From an uncultured Pseudomonadota bacterium (GTDB taxonomy: Bacteria > Pseudomonadota > Alphaproteobacteria > RF32 > CAG-239): a stretch of 52,686 nucleotides of DNA. Shown here piece by piece: positions 17,001 through 25,474 of this stretch. A program made the position numbers and the translations under genes. Location of the stretch: assembly GCA_902793695.1 (NCBI GenBank), contig CADBEI010000022.1, forward strand, positions 1-52,686, in the 5' to 3' direction. The notes beneath the pieces were generated by a model. It ran no database searches. It saw only the letters and a list, made by a program, of their open reading frames with translations, and was not told the DNA's origin. Position 1 is the stretch's first letter. Each line of letters begins with the position of its first letter.

Positions 17001-18146
17001 GGAGCAGCTTTGGCCTTTGGTGTCGGTCGCGCTGCTGCTCATGACTACAAAAATTTGCGTGAGGCCGGTAAGAGCAGAATAAAAGCCGGAGCCGCGGCTT
17101 TGTGCGGGGCAATTTTGAAGTTTGGTACGGCAGTCTTGGTAAATAAAGGTATGGAGGCAGCCGCCAACAAGTTCGGCTTATTTCAGGAGCATCACAAAGT
17201 CAAAGATGAAGTTGAGGAAAAATCCCATATTGAACAGCGTGAAACTCCGGAGTTGGTGGCAAAAGCCCATCATACCTTGGAACACATGTATAGAGGTAAT
17301 CCGGAAGGTTTAGAACATGATTTGGCACAGGTTCGCACACAACTTCATGCGATGGGCCGCGATGATATATCTCCGGAAGTATTTCTGCGTAATGCCTGCG
17401 ATGCCGGCATGAATACCGGTACGGATACCATAAATTACACCGGTAACGGACATGTTGTCCATACTCACGGTAATAACTTAGTGTTGACCGACGTATGGGC
17501 TAATTCACATGGTGTTAACGTTGACGGAGTACATGCTTTGGGCGGGATTAAAGGACCGGACGGCACAATCCATATTACACCGGAAGCTCTTGCCGGGCAT
17601 GACGCAATTAAATTTAATATTTCCATGATAAATGAAGTAGGACACACAGAGGGAACTACCGCAATCACCGATAACGGCATCGGACATCAGGCAATGGTTG
17701 ATGAAAACGGACACGTAGTTCACAGTGATGGCAGTGCCGATAGATTCCATACCTATGCCAATTTTAAGGATAACGGTTATATTGATGAAAAAGTGATTGA
17801 TGTTAATCATCAAGATGCTGTTTATGAAGATCGCTTGGTTGATACTCCGATGGCGCTTGGTATGTATGGCATACGTAAAAAACCGTGGATTAATAAGTTG
17901 GTAGAAAGAGCCGGTTCTTTATTGGATAAAATTGTGCCGTTTAAGATAGGCACAAAGAAAAAGCCGGTAGTTAAAGAACCGCCGGTACAGACTCCGCCTA
18001 CGGATAAGACTCCGCCGGTAGTGATAAAAGAACCGCCGGTAGTTAAAGAACCGCCGGTAATAAAGGAACCGCCGGTAGTAATCAAAGAACCGGAGAAAGT
18101 TGATATAACCGAAGATTTGATTATGGATGAATATCAAATTATCTAA
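14013..18146 (+). CDS. giant proline-repeat membrane-associated protein, 1377 aa, cut short by a tandem duplication
   Basis: I do not recognise a family. There is no signal peptide. Residues 1-350 are helical and charged. Residues about 353-433 are a Pro/Gln/Thr/Ala spacer (PTPQPTPAPQPAPTPTPQPA style) containing a 129-bp internal repeat. Residues about 500-680 have coiled-coil character. Two Gly/Ala-rich hydrophobic zones (about 890-945 and 965-1035) could enter a membrane. A His/Gly/Asp-rich region precedes a tail of KEPPV repeats (about 1320-1365). The frame ends at TAA 18144-18146, created by a perfect 38-bp tandem duplication. Without it the frame would continue through 18700, giving about 1549 residues. 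An AGGAGA ribosome site and a TTGACA promoter precede it. A surface, effector or toxin-like role is possible but unproven. Confidence 0.8.
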   Translation: MAIYNNFSDVKDNAEFLDFIQKEFGIANLSQIADYEQTALLMSFKSHANDLSDADIAFIEEIRAANNKEDMEALTATELSTIRSFDQLSPAQQTYISVKTYDAKDKGISLEQITNDLQKRGLTNIREQYELADIEFYDFLRNTTLRHRSDELDKLAQEKYGRAFNKLGTDDMQAVIRQELEAERFDINELRYVYDNMTPERRVEVIAWMKKLDAETEELLKEEQELNDLQPENTSDNEVEKINKPIDNSFKTKADVYDAFHQLATEVQEGSIGEGASQVKQKEIRDFIARKEAYLDAHPEEKDEVNGQLGKFLNNQDQEKMFYGNELYTVDDSFRDTYQKEEIDYADMLMGRGRTQPTPQPTPAPQPAPTPTPQPAPAPQPVNGDNGRPPITVGVLPNDNENDNVNRPQPAPTPTPQPAPAPQPVNGDNGNNQGDDFVFEDVYENGRIRSKNSDENDNLLDYIRMTVMVEKGYLKKEDLPENPEQNPDKVIEVLQKINLTAEQKKDVDNVILDTFVRDKQLFEVMMPSKLAEAYTGYDERIENLDKQIAKEKDDAKKQTLEAQKNQLSADKKRVEGRIDELTDMLVADTHQSRDLFLGDVTNVADTYDGYNRMFAARKAVLDDVSENGSDAEKSTAQDRLQKLEVGTKSLQEQYNEYLDVWNLLDIDENSAKALDKRYESLNKGLKEITLDNETAKLVSNFKFLDAGGRPEPQFVDADGHQSDVWKEGSKVIEGSKLDKAITLSKQLFTQANLATQDELTPEFLQKSVVEYLPTTLHIMHNQDMGLKDVLEHPKRFTDSKFREEFINELSDIEHPMSISDIRFKAAQQNIVDMANGFRGVLAKQLKNENAPIVNKICNNIEPLDARAAARTIKTVNKDTVWRDYASNTLQGMAASAIGTARVKGAMMLGSAMVSGATGIAAGTVMLAASAAIPVGLSIKQYMSWRKERKAEGKSTKFKDMIKDKNLMATFATTALTEIAVGAALIPGGQPIAMVAGGAALAFGVGRAAAHDYKNLREAGKSRIKAGAAALCGAILKFGTAVLVNKGMEAAANKFGLFQEHHKVKDEVEEKSHIEQRETPELVAKAHHTLEHMYRGNPEGLEHDLAQVRTQLHAMGRDDISPEVFLRNACDAGMNTGTDTINYTGNGHVVHTHGNNLVLTDVWANSHGVNVDGVHALGGIKGPDGTIHITPEALAGHDAIKFNISMINEVGHTEGTTAITDNGIGHQAMVDENGHVVHSDGSADRFHTYANFKDNGYIDEKVIDVNHQDAVYEDRLVDTPMALGMYGIRKKPWINKLVERAGSLLDKIVPFKIGTKKKPVVKEPPVQTPPTDKTPPVVIKEPPVVKEPPVIKEPPVVIKEPEKVDITEDLIMDEYQII
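15107..15303 (+). repeat. 129-bp-spaced internal duplication in the proline-rich spacer
   Basis: A segment of about 68 bases starting gcaaccggctccgac at 15107 recurs at 15236 with almost no change, an offset of 129 bases (43 codons), so the frame is kept. It encodes the PAPTPTPQPAPAPQPVNGDNG stretch twice. Confidence 0.85.
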
Positions 18147-18181
18147 CCGAAGATTTGATTATGGATGAATATCAAATTATC
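18106..18181 (+). repeat. perfect 38-bp tandem duplication that breaks the giant gene
   Basis: The 38 bases at 18106-18143 are repeated exactly at 18144-18181. Because 38 is not a multiple of three and the junction reads TAA in frame, the upstream gene stops at 18146. Removing one copy joins DEYQII directly to YGEDPRSKFEF and restores one open frame. Confidence 0.97.
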
Positions 18182-18700
18182 TATGGTGAAGATCCGCGCT
18201 CCAAGTTTGAGTTTGACGGCAAGAAAGATAAAAAAGTTGCCGCCAATCCGGATGAAAATAAGCAATACAAAGACTACGAAAAACGTGTGTTGGCGGAATA
18301 TGCCGAAACCGGTAAAGATAAGTCATTGGAAGAATTTTTAACGGAACGTCGTGAAAATTACAAACAAGGTGTTTGCGATAATTTGTCAGGTTATTTAGGA
18401 AGTGCAGAAGCGCAGAAAGCGCACAAGAATATCTTGAGTGTAAACGGTCAAATTCCGGATACCAACAAGGTTCGTATTGACTTTATGAAAAATCCGGTCA
18501 CACATCCGGTGACGGCGGCGGCACGGCAGAATTTCCACGAAAGCAAGGTCGGCGAGCCAAGCGGGTGGACATTCAAAAACTTTATTGACCATGCCAAAGA
18601 TTATTTGAAACGTCCTGATGCCAATAAAGAAGCTCGTGACGGCGGCGGCAAAACCACTCACGTCAGTCACGCGCGTATGAATGACAGCGGCAGAGAATAA
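18155..18700 (+). pseudogene. detached C-terminal part of the giant protein gene
   Basis: This frame continues the gene at 14013 after the 38-bp duplication. Its first residues (IMDEYQII) repeat the end of the upstream product and then run on for 172 residues of hydrophilic, Lys/Asp-rich sequence, ending in a His/Arg-containing tail. No ribosome site precedes the TTG at 18155 or the ATG at 18161, so separate translation is doubtful. A C-terminal secretion signal or targeting domain may have been lost from the main product (inference). Its codon use matches the upstream part. A terminator follows at 18724. Confidence 0.8.
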
Positions 18701-18723
18701 TAAAGTCTGTGCCCGAAAACAAC

Positions 18724-18759
18724 AACCCCGTCGCATTATTGCGGCGGGGTTTACTTTTT
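18724..18759 (+). terminator. intrinsic terminator after the split giant gene
   Basis: AACCCCGTCGC pairs with GCGGCGGGGTT around ATTATT, followed by a T-rich stretch (tttacttttta). Confidence 0.85.
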
Positions 18760-18785
18760 ATAATGGTGTGATTTTTAAAAAGATA

Positions 18786-18815
18786 ACACCCGACAACGGT
18801 TAGGTCATCGGGTGT
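18786..18815 (-). terminator. intrinsic terminator for the minus-strand small gene
   Basis: ACACCCGA (18786-18793) pairs with TCGGGTGT (18808-18815). On the minus strand the stem is followed by a short CTTTTT run. It lies just past the TAG at 18820-18822. Confidence 0.6.
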
Positions 18816-18819
18816 AAAT

Positions 18820-19144
18820 CTATGCACTTTTCTTCTTCGTTCTATCGAAAATGCGCCGCGGCATCATACTGCTGGTGATGTCCTGCTCGGCGATTTCTTT
18901 TACTACGAAGTAGCCGGAGCCGTCCAGCTTCTTCGAAATCAGCACATTATGTCCGTCAGGATAACGGAACGACCTCGCGCTCGGTGCGAAGATCCAAATA
19001 CTTACGGCCGTGCTTGATACACGGGGTAAGTCTCAAAATTCTCGGGCTGTTGTACTCACCATGATGGGGAATATCCAGCACCGAAAGGTACTCCGGATAA
19101 GTCACCAATGTGACTATTGTTCCGGTAATGATCTTTTTTTCCAT
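18820..19144 (-). pseudogene. small orphan gene carrying one frameshift
   Basis: From the ATG at 19144 a frame of 62 residues (start MEKKIITGTIVTLV, end REVVPLS) stops at 18956. In the neighbouring frame, coding-like sequence continues at once as DGHNVLISKKLDGSGYFVV and ends in a basic tail at the TAG 18820-18822. Dropping one base near 18961 (minus strand tcctgac to tccgac) joins them into one protein of about 107 residues. Codon use in both parts is AAG/GAG/CTG-rich, unlike resident genes. There is no Shine-Dalgarno, but there is a clear promoter and terminator. Function is unknown. A sequencing or assembly error, programmed frameshifting or true decay cannot be told apart here. Confidence 0.6.
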
Positions 19145-19194
19145 AATATGAAATTTTTGTTTCTAATATCTAACTAATATCTATTGCAACGTAC

Positions 19195-19223
19195 TTTTTA
19201 GCACTTTATTTATATTTTGTCAA
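19195..19223 (-). promoter_or_regulatory. sigma70-type promoter for the frameshifted small gene
   Basis: On the minus strand TTGACA (19223-19218) is followed after 17 bases by TAAAAA (19200-19195). The leader of about 45 bases to the ATG at 19144 is AT-rich and lacks a ribosome site. Confidence 0.6.
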
Positions 19224-19240
19224 GCATTTTCGTAAAAAAA

Positions 19241-19266
19241 ACGGCAAAAATGTGAATTTCCGCCGT
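19241..19266 (-). terminator. intrinsic terminator after transketolase
   Basis: ACGGC (19241-19245) pairs with GCCGT (19262-19266). On the minus strand the stem is followed by a run of eight T. It separates tkt from the promoter of the next minus-strand gene. Confidence 0.7.
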
Positions 19267-19287
19267 TTTTATCAATATTTTTGGTTG

Positions 19288-21252
19288 TTACAGATATTTT
19301 TTAACGTTGGCAACAATATTTTCCGCCGTGATTCCGAAGTGCTTATAAACTTCATCACCCTTGCCGGAAGCACCGAAACTGTCAATGCCGATAATTGTGC
19401 CGTTATATCCGACATAGCGTTCCCAACCGTAAGAACTTCCGGCCTCGACGGCGATTCGCGGCAAGTCTCCCAACACCGCCCGCTTATATTCCGCCGGTTG
19501 GGCGTCAAATAATTCCTGACACGGCATAGATACGACATTAACACCGATATTTTCCGCCGCTAATTTTTTCTGCGCCTCAATTGCCAACGAAACTTCGGTG
19601 CCGGTGGCAATAATCGTGGCAATCGGCTTATGGATACTCGGCGAAATTACATAAGCTCCTTTGGAAGTCAGATTGTCTTCGCTTGAATGACGCAAGGTCG
19701 GAACACTTTGTCGTGAGAGTGCCAAAATGCTCGGCGTATGAGCGTTTTTGAGCGCCAACTGCCACGCTTCGGCCGTTTCCACTACATCGCACGGGCGGAA
19801 CACGTTGATGTTCGGCATAGCCCGATAAGCGGCCAGATGTTCAATCGGCTGGTGTGTCGGTCCGTCTTCACCCACACCGATGGAGTCGTGCGTCAAAACA
19901 TAGATTACCCGCAAACCCATCAGCGCCGCCAAACGCATCGCCGGACGCATATAATCGGAGAACACAAAGAAAGTGCCGCCGTAAGGAATAACCCCGCCAT
20001 GCAAGGCCAATCCGTTCATAATCGCCCCCATGGCGTGTTCGCGGATGCCGTACATTATATTGTTGCCGTTATAATCGGCGGCGGTAATGGTTTTCATTCC
20101 TTCAACAAAGGTCAGATTCGACGCCGCCAAATCCGCCGAACCGCCTATAATTTGCGGAACATATTTCACAATATTTTCCAAACACATTTGCGAAGCTTTA
20201 CGAGTGGCAACTTTGGTTTGTTCTTTAATAGTCTTGCTTTTCAGCTCATTAAGGGCTTTATCCCAATTTTGCGGCAAAACATTGTTGATATAAGCGGCAA
20301 ATTCGGCATTTTGTGCCGCTGTTTTTTGCCACTTGTCATACAGCACGGCAGATTTTTGCGCAGCGGCTCGCCAAGCAGCGATAACTTCCGCCGGCATTTC
20401 AAACGGCGCGTAAGTCCAGCCGAATTTTTGTTTCATCGCCGCCAATTCTTCTTCGCCGAGCGGAGAACCGTGTACCTTCGGAGTGCCGCATTTATTCGGA
20501 GCACCGTAACCGATAACAGTCTTGCAAGCTATAAGCGTTGGCTTGTCGGAACGCTGCGCCGCCTCGATGGCTTCAGCAATTTGTTCGTAGTTGTGGCCGT
20601 TTATGTTAAAGGTGTTCCAACCGACCGCTTTAAAACGGGCAATCTGATCAGTGCCGTTGGACTTGTCGACCGTGCCGTCGATGGTAATATTGTTGTTATC
20701 CCAAAAAACAATCAGCTTATTCAATTTCCATAATCCGGCCAGCGAAATCGCTTCTTCGGAAATACCTTCCATCAGGCAGCCGTCACCGCATATCGCATAA
20801 GTGTAGTGGTTGCATAAATCATCGCCGAATTTGGCATTGAGCACACGTTCTGCCAGTGCCATACCCACGGCGGAAGAAATACCTTGTCCGAGCGGTCCGG
20901 TAGTCATATCAATACCGCTTAAATGGCCGTATTCCGGATGTCCGGCGGTATTGGAGCCGAGTTGACGGAAGTTTTTGATATCTTCAATGGTAACATCGGG
21001 ATATCCCAAAAAATAAAACAGCGAATACAAGAGCATTGAGCCGTGACCGGCCGAAAGCACAAAACGATCGCGGTTAAACCATTGCGGCACCGACGGGTTG
21101 ACGTGCAGATATTTGGCAAACAGAACAGTTGCCACATCAGCCATACCGAGCGGCATCCCCGGATGTCCGGAATTGGCTTTGTTAATGGCCTCGGCACTCA
21201 AAATACGCAACGCTGTTGCCATTTGTTGCAGTTTGGTATTGTTTAAACTCAT
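19288..21252 (-). CDS. tkt: transketolase
   Basis: Transketolase moves two-carbon units between sugar phosphates in the non-oxidative pentose phosphate pathway, using thiamine diphosphate and Mg. The 654-residue product has full family length. It shows the N-terminal SAEAINKANSGHPGMPLGMA block (about 15-34) and the TPP motif GDGCLMEG...NNNITIDG (about 155-190). The pyrimidine-domain part includes GIREHAMGAIMNGLALHGG and the HDSIGVGEDGPTHQP loop. An AGGAG site stands seven bases before the ATG. It lies 12 bases after the RNA methyltransferase gene on the same strand, so it is probably the last gene of a three-gene transcript. Confidence 0.97.
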   Translation of the reverse strand: MSLNNTKLQQMATALRILSAEAINKANSGHPGMPLGMADVATVLFAKYLHVNPSVPQWFNRDRFVLSAGHGSMLLYSLFYFLGYPDVTIEDIKNFRQLGSNTAGHPEYGHLSGIDMTTGPLGQGISSAVGMALAERVLNAKFGDDLCNHYTYAICGDGCLMEGISEEAISLAGLWKLNKLIVFWDNNNITIDGTVDKSNGTDQIARFKAVGWNTFNINGHNYEQIAEAIEAAQRSDKPTLIACKTVIGYGAPNKCGTPKVHGSPLGEEELAAMKQKFGWTYAPFEMPAEVIAAWRAAAQKSAVLYDKWQKTAAQNAEFAAYINNVLPQNWDKALNELKSKTIKEQTKVATRKASQMCLENIVKYVPQIIGGSADLAASNLTFVEGMKTITAADYNGNNIMYGIREHAMGAIMNGLALHGGVIPYGGTFFVFSDYMRPAMRLAALMGLRVIYVLTHDSIGVGEDGPTHQPIEHLAAYRAMPNINVFRPCDVVETAEAWQLALKNAHTPSILALSRQSVPTLRHSSEDNLTSKGAYVISPSIHKPIATIIATGTEVSLAIEAQKKLAAENIGVNVVSMPCQELFDAQPAEYKRAVLGDLPRIAVEAGSSYGWERYVGYNGTIIGIDSFGASGKGDEVYKHFGITAENIVANVKKYL

Positions 21253-21264
21253 AATATGCTCCTT

Positions 21265-22398
21265 TTATAATTTTTCAAACAAAGCGACCAATTCAAAATG
21301 TTCGGCATACACAAATTGGTCAACCATAGTTATTTCGTTTAGCTTGAATCCGCCGTTAAGCAGTTGATTGGCATCATTTATAAATGTATGCGGATTGCAT
21401 GAAACCGCAATGATTTTTTGCGGCTTATCCGCCTGATTTATTGAGGCAATTTGTTGCACTTGTGCACCTGCACCGGCCCGCGGCGGGTCAAATACAACGG
21501 CGACAAACCCTTTTAGTTCCTGCGCATCGAACGGATATTTAAATAAGTTCTTTTTACAAATTTTTATATTCGGTATGGTTAAAAAATTTACGGTTTTTTG
21601 AAAACAATCCAGCAATTCTTCGGAGGAATCCGCCGCCGTGATTTTGTTTTTTAGATTCTGCGCCAACGGATAGGAAAAAGTGCCGACACCGCAGAATAAA
21701 TCTGCAATATTACCAACCGTATCGCCGATGTATTTCAGCACCAAATCGGTCAGCGCCTTTTCACCGGCGGCAGAGGCCTGTAAAAAAGTTCCGGCCGGAA
21801 TAAACACTTCGTATCCGGCAATATTTATGTGCGGTTTACTTTTTTCAACTATGGTTTCCGGACGGGCATTTTTTTTGCCGACCGACACGCGAATAATCTC
21901 CGAATTTTGATTGGCAAAATCGCATATTTCCATACGATGTTCGAGGGTGATTTTTTCATCTGTTTCTAACAAAACATCAATACCGTTGGCGGCTTCGGTC
22001 AACCAAATCTCGCCCTGTGCAATATTGGAAATTACAAATTTTGTTTTGATTTTTTGCTTACTTTTAATTGCGCATAATTTTTGTAAAAAATCTCGCACTT
22101 GCGGCAATATTTTATTCAAGTTCGGCGTAAGTGCCGCACACTCGGCAACATCAATCAACTGATGGCTTTGTGCGGCATTAAATCCCAAGCTTACGATTCC
22201 CTTGTAATATTGAAAAGTAAATTCGGCACGACGCCGCTGCCCGTCGGCAATAAAAACCGGTTCGCCAATAGCAATATTTTCTTGTTTTATATTGCCGATA
22301 ATTTTTTGAAAGCGCTCGATTTTGCGCCGCCGATATTCTTCGGAATTAAGCTTTCGTAACGGGCATCCGCCACATATATTTTGATATGTACAATTCAT
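21265..22398 (-). CDS. class I SAM-dependent RNA (uracil-5-) methyltransferase, TrmA/RlmD family
   Basis: Members of this family make 5-methyluridine in 23S rRNA or tRNA. The 377-residue product has the N-terminal iron-sulfur cysteine pattern CxxxxCGGC (from Cys3), as in RlmD-type enzymes, but no preceding TRAM domain is evident. The SAM-binding motif is NIADLFCGVGTFSYPLA. The substrate block is VFDPPRAGAGAQV, and the catalytic cysteine sits in AVSCNPHTF. The exact target uridine cannot be assigned from sequence. It starts nine bases after the stop of the diguanylate cyclase gene and ends 12 bases before tkt. Confidence 0.88.
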   Translation of the reverse strand: MNCTYQNICGGCPLRKLNSEEYRRRKIERFQKIIGNIKQENIAIGEPVFIADGQRRRAEFTFQYYKGIVSLGFNAAQSHQLIDVAECAALTPNLNKILPQVRDFLQKLCAIKSKQKIKTKFVISNIAQGEIWLTEAANGIDVLLETDEKITLEHRMEICDFANQNSEIIRVSVGKKNARPETIVEKSKPHINIAGYEVFIPAGTFLQASAAGEKALTDLVLKYIGDTVGNIADLFCGVGTFSYPLAQNLKNKITAADSSEELLDCFQKTVNFLTIPNIKICKKNLFKYPFDAQELKGFVAVVFDPPRAGAGAQVQQIASINQADKPQKIIAVSCNPHTFINDANQLLNGGFKLNEITMVDQFVYAEHFELVALFEKL

Positions 22399-22407
22399 TT
22401 TCTTCTC

Positions 22408-24072
22408 TTACAAAGGTTGACTTCCGTAGCTGTCTAACAACGATATTTCCTCACTTTCTTCATTTTGGAAAACCGGATGAACATTGCGTTTGCCCGATTT
22501 GGATTTTTTGTTTTGAACCGAGCGCAACTGTTGCTCATCGTAGGCGGCAACCTGATTGCGACCGTTGTGTTTGGCTAAATACATGGCATCATCAACCTGT
22601 CGCAGCAAGACTTCCAAACTGTTGGTTTTCTCTGACGAAACAACACCGATACTGACCGTAATCTTGATTTCTTCGTCATCTTCGTCTTTGAACATGTGGT
22701 TTTCAATACTTTGTCGCAGACGCTCGGCCACGCGCATGGCAGAACGCAGCTCGGCATCATTAAGGAAAATAATAAATTCCTCACCGCCGAAACGGGCAAC
22801 AATATCATCATCGCGTAACGATTTTTGACATATCTTTGCCACTTCTATCAGTACTCTGTCGCCGAATTTATGTCCGTACTTATCGTTGATTTTTTTGAAT
22901 TTATCGGCATCAAGCAATAACAAACTGAAGTTTTGAGCATTATGAATACATTCATTAATCCGTTCCGGCACAAACTTTTCAAAATATTGGCGATTCCACG
23001 CCATTGTCAGCGGATCTTTATGAGCCTGATTTTGTAAATTGTTTTCCTGTTCTTTACGCAATGCTATATCCTGAAAAGTAATGTAGTTGGCTGCAATATT
23101 GTTATATTCCGTAGTTTTAGCCGAGGCTGACATCCAAAACGGTGAGGCATTCAGCAAATTGCAAACCATCACTTCGTAATCATCAACACCGCCGTGCAAC
23201 AACAGATTTTCAAAAAATTTCCGCCGATTATTTTCATCCACCAAAATTTCATCTAAATTATGGTAAGCCACATCTTTGTGTGTCAGACCGAACAGTGCCG
23301 AAGCCTTGTTGTTGATGGTCAAAAGCTTGTTATCGTCGGCGCGGGTTATGATAATCGGAAACGGCGATGTGTTAATCATATTTGATATTTGCAAATTCAG
23401 CTTGTCAATAATGTTCCATGAGTGTTTCAAATCTTCGTGATACATACCAAAACGCATAAAAATAACGGCAACGGCAAAAATATAAATCCACAGCCAGTTA
23501 AAAATATTAAGATTCAACCAGTTATACTGATAGAAGAAAGCTGAAACGCTGATTTTGCTCATCAACATAAACAACGACAGGCTGAGCAGAAAATAGCCTA
23601 TATTGGTTTGTCGATATAAACATACCAAACTGCTCAAAAACAAAAGGGATATACCCAAAATCAAAAACATCGGCCGCAGAGATAAGGCAAATTCCGAATT
23701 ATAATCAATGAATGAATAATAAACGCACAAGGTTGCCGCCAAGGTGGTATAAATAGTCAGCGCTTCGCGGTTGGCTAACCGATGATTATACAATTCCGTG
23801 GCGGAGTTAATCCATAAAATGGAAATCAAAGCGGATAACAGCGTAAGCACAAATCTCACAAAATTGCCGTTCAGTCCTATTTTATATAATATATGGTCTT
23901 GAGTGGCAATATAAGTGAGTAAAATCAACATCAGTCCACCGAGCTGAAACAAAAAAAGACCGCGGAAATCCTTGGAATCGCGCACCAAAAACACCGAACT
24001 GATCCCGATAAAAAGCGACATAATGCTGAAAAGCATATTGTAGCCGGAATAAAATATATTTGTACTTAACAT
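22408..24072 (-). CDS. membrane-bound diguanylate cyclase (multi-TM sensor, PAS, GGDEF)
   Basis: The enzyme makes cyclic di-GMP from GTP. The 554-residue product has seven or eight membrane helices in residues about 10-225, a PAS-like domain at about 255-345 (MINTSPFPIIITRADD...), and a C-terminal GGDEF domain at about 370-520. The active-site motif is GGEEF (429-433) and the product-inhibition site RxxD (420-423, RDDD) is intact, so activity with feedback control is expected. A Lys-rich tail follows. The membrane part probably senses an unknown signal. It is the first gene of the minus-strand run with the methyltransferase and tkt. Confidence 0.92.
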   Translation of the reverse strand: MLSTNIFYSGYNMLFSIMSLFIGISSVFLVRDSKDFRGLFLFQLGGLMLILLTYIATQDHILYKIGLNGNFVRFVLTLLSALISILWINSATELYNHRLANREALTIYTTLAATLCVYYSFIDYNSEFALSLRPMFLILGISLLFLSSLVCLYRQTNIGYFLLSLSLFMLMSKISVSAFFYQYNWLNLNIFNWLWIYIFAVAVIFMRFGMYHEDLKHSWNIIDKLNLQISNMINTSPFPIIITRADDNKLLTINNKASALFGLTHKDVAYHNLDEILVDENNRRKFFENLLLHGGVDDYEVMVCNLLNASPFWMSASAKTTEYNNIAANYITFQDIALRKEQENNLQNQAHKDPLTMAWNRQYFEKFVPERINECIHNAQNFSLLLLDADKFKKINDKYGHKFGDRVLIEVAKICQKSLRDDDIVARFGGEEFIIFLNDAELRSAMRVAERLRQSIENHMFKDEDDEEIKITVSIGVVSSEKTNSLEVLLRQVDDAMYLAKHNGRNQVAAYDEQQLRSVQNKKSKSGKRNVHPVFQNEESEEISLLDSYGSQPL

Positions 24073-24210
24073 AATTACACCGTTTTAAAATTGTTTATAT
24101 GCAGATAGTACACTTAAATATCATAAAAACAAACATTATTTAAAAAAAATGATGAAAAAAATTTTTTATGGGTGTAAAGTGTAGCTGTTCTTAAATTTAA
24201 GGAGATAAAA

Positions 24211-25395
24211 ATGACCTATACAGCTCCCGAGTATTACAGTCACGATTTTAAATTGAATATAGAAAAACTTCCGACTACGCAAACCGACCGTGTGGCTCGT
24301 AAAATATCGTGGTGGGGATTCGGTTGCGGCTTGATATTTGTTTTGTTGGGCACCTTTGAAATTATTGCCTATTTTTTGCAAAACAGCGATGAAAGCTATG
24401 ATTTCGGTACCGATATGAATTTGACGGCACACCAACTGTTTGTTATACGCTATTCTTTTGATACGTTTATCGTGCTGTTCGGTCTGTTGATAATTCTTCT
24501 GTCGCTCATCGCCATGCATCGGCGCAAAGAGATTTATTTTGACGGGGAAAATGTTAAGGTAATACATCATTCGTTGTTGGGAGCTCCGCAAGTTTTGATC
24601 GACAAACTCTACGCATATACCGGTGTTTTGCTGACAGTGGAATATTTCCAGTTCGGGCTGATGAATCGTAATCGCTACATTATAGAACTCTATCACCAAG
24701 ACCCGAAAAAACGGGTGCCGCTATACATTTCCACCGATGGCAACGATGTTCGCAAAAAGTGGGAATATTACGCCGCAAAATTGAAAATACCGGCGTTGTT
24801 TATGACCGACCGCGGTTTAGTTTCGCGCAACCATAACGAGTTGAGCAAAACTTTGGTGACCATGGCAAAGCGTTGGAATGCGGAAATATTGCCGAATGAT
24901 GAGAAAACCGCACCGTTATCCATACAATATAAACGCAAAAAAGATAAGGTTATTTTTCGCGAACGCCGACTGTTTTTTGACGTTTATTCGATTTTATGTA
25001 TCGCCAGTGCGTTGGCCTTGGGTGTGTTCATCGCGGTGGCAATCAAAAGTTATGCTGTATTGTTGCCGCTTATCGGCTTTTGGGGTTTTGCCGGCCTGTT
25101 GTTGTTATGTATGGCAACGATTATATTTATTGCGGCTTGCATCTTGAGCAAGGATGTGTTGATTATCACTCGTTCGGAGGTGGTACTCGGACATAATCTC
25201 TCGATTCTGCGTATGGATGCGGAATTTTTACCCAAGGAAGATATAGAATCCGTCGATATCGGCTATAATCCGCTTACCGAACGCTATTATCTCTCCGTGA
25301 TTTCGCACGACAACAGCATAGTTTTCGGCAAAAATATGCCGATTGAAGACCTGCGCTGGTTGCGCGGCTGTGTCATTAGAGAAATAGTAAAGTAA
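24211..25395 (+). CDS. membrane protein of unknown function, 394 aa
   Basis: Two hydrophobic hairpins, at residues about 32-55 plus 82-103 and at about 265-285 plus 290-318, make four likely membrane helices. Each pair is followed by a soluble beta-rich segment of similar style (RRKEIYFDGENVKVIHHSLLG and SKDVLIITRSEVVLGHNLS). The protein therefore looks like a tandem duplication of a two-helix plus PH-like domain unit (inference). I recognise no named family. A good AAGGAG site precedes the ATG. It is divergent from the diguanylate cyclase gene across 138 bases and ends 79 bases before the yfgM-like gene. Confidence 0.7.
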   Translation: MTYTAPEYYSHDFKLNIEKLPTTQTDRVARKISWWGFGCGLIFVLLGTFEIIAYFLQNSDESYDFGTDMNLTAHQLFVIRYSFDTFIVLFGLLIILLSLIAMHRRKEIYFDGENVKVIHHSLLGAPQVLIDKLYAYTGVLLTVEYFQFGLMNRNRYIIELYHQDPKKRVPLYISTDGNDVRKKWEYYAAKLKIPALFMTDRGLVSRNHNELSKTLVTMAKRWNAEILPNDEKTAPLSIQYKRKKDKVIFRERRLFFDVYSILCIASALALGVFIAVAIKSYAVLLPLIGFWGFAGLLLLCMATIIFIAACILSKDVLIITRSEVVLGHNLSILRMDAEFLPKEDIESVDIGYNPLTERYYLSVISHDNSIVFGKNMPIEDLRWLRGCVIREIVK

Positions 25396-25474
25396 AAAAT
25401 GATTTGCTTTATATTTTGTTTTTTGTTATGAATGAAAAAAATTAAAACAGTTATCTGAAAAAAAGGAAAGAAAA

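Noticed and set aside
14013..18146. Prophage tail-length or structural gene
   Set aside because: The gene is large, but no phage genes, integrase or attachment site are seen around it.
19738..20733. A 331-codon plus-strand frame opposite transketolase
   Set aside because: It is antisense to conserved tkt sequence; its length results from the codon bias of the real gene.
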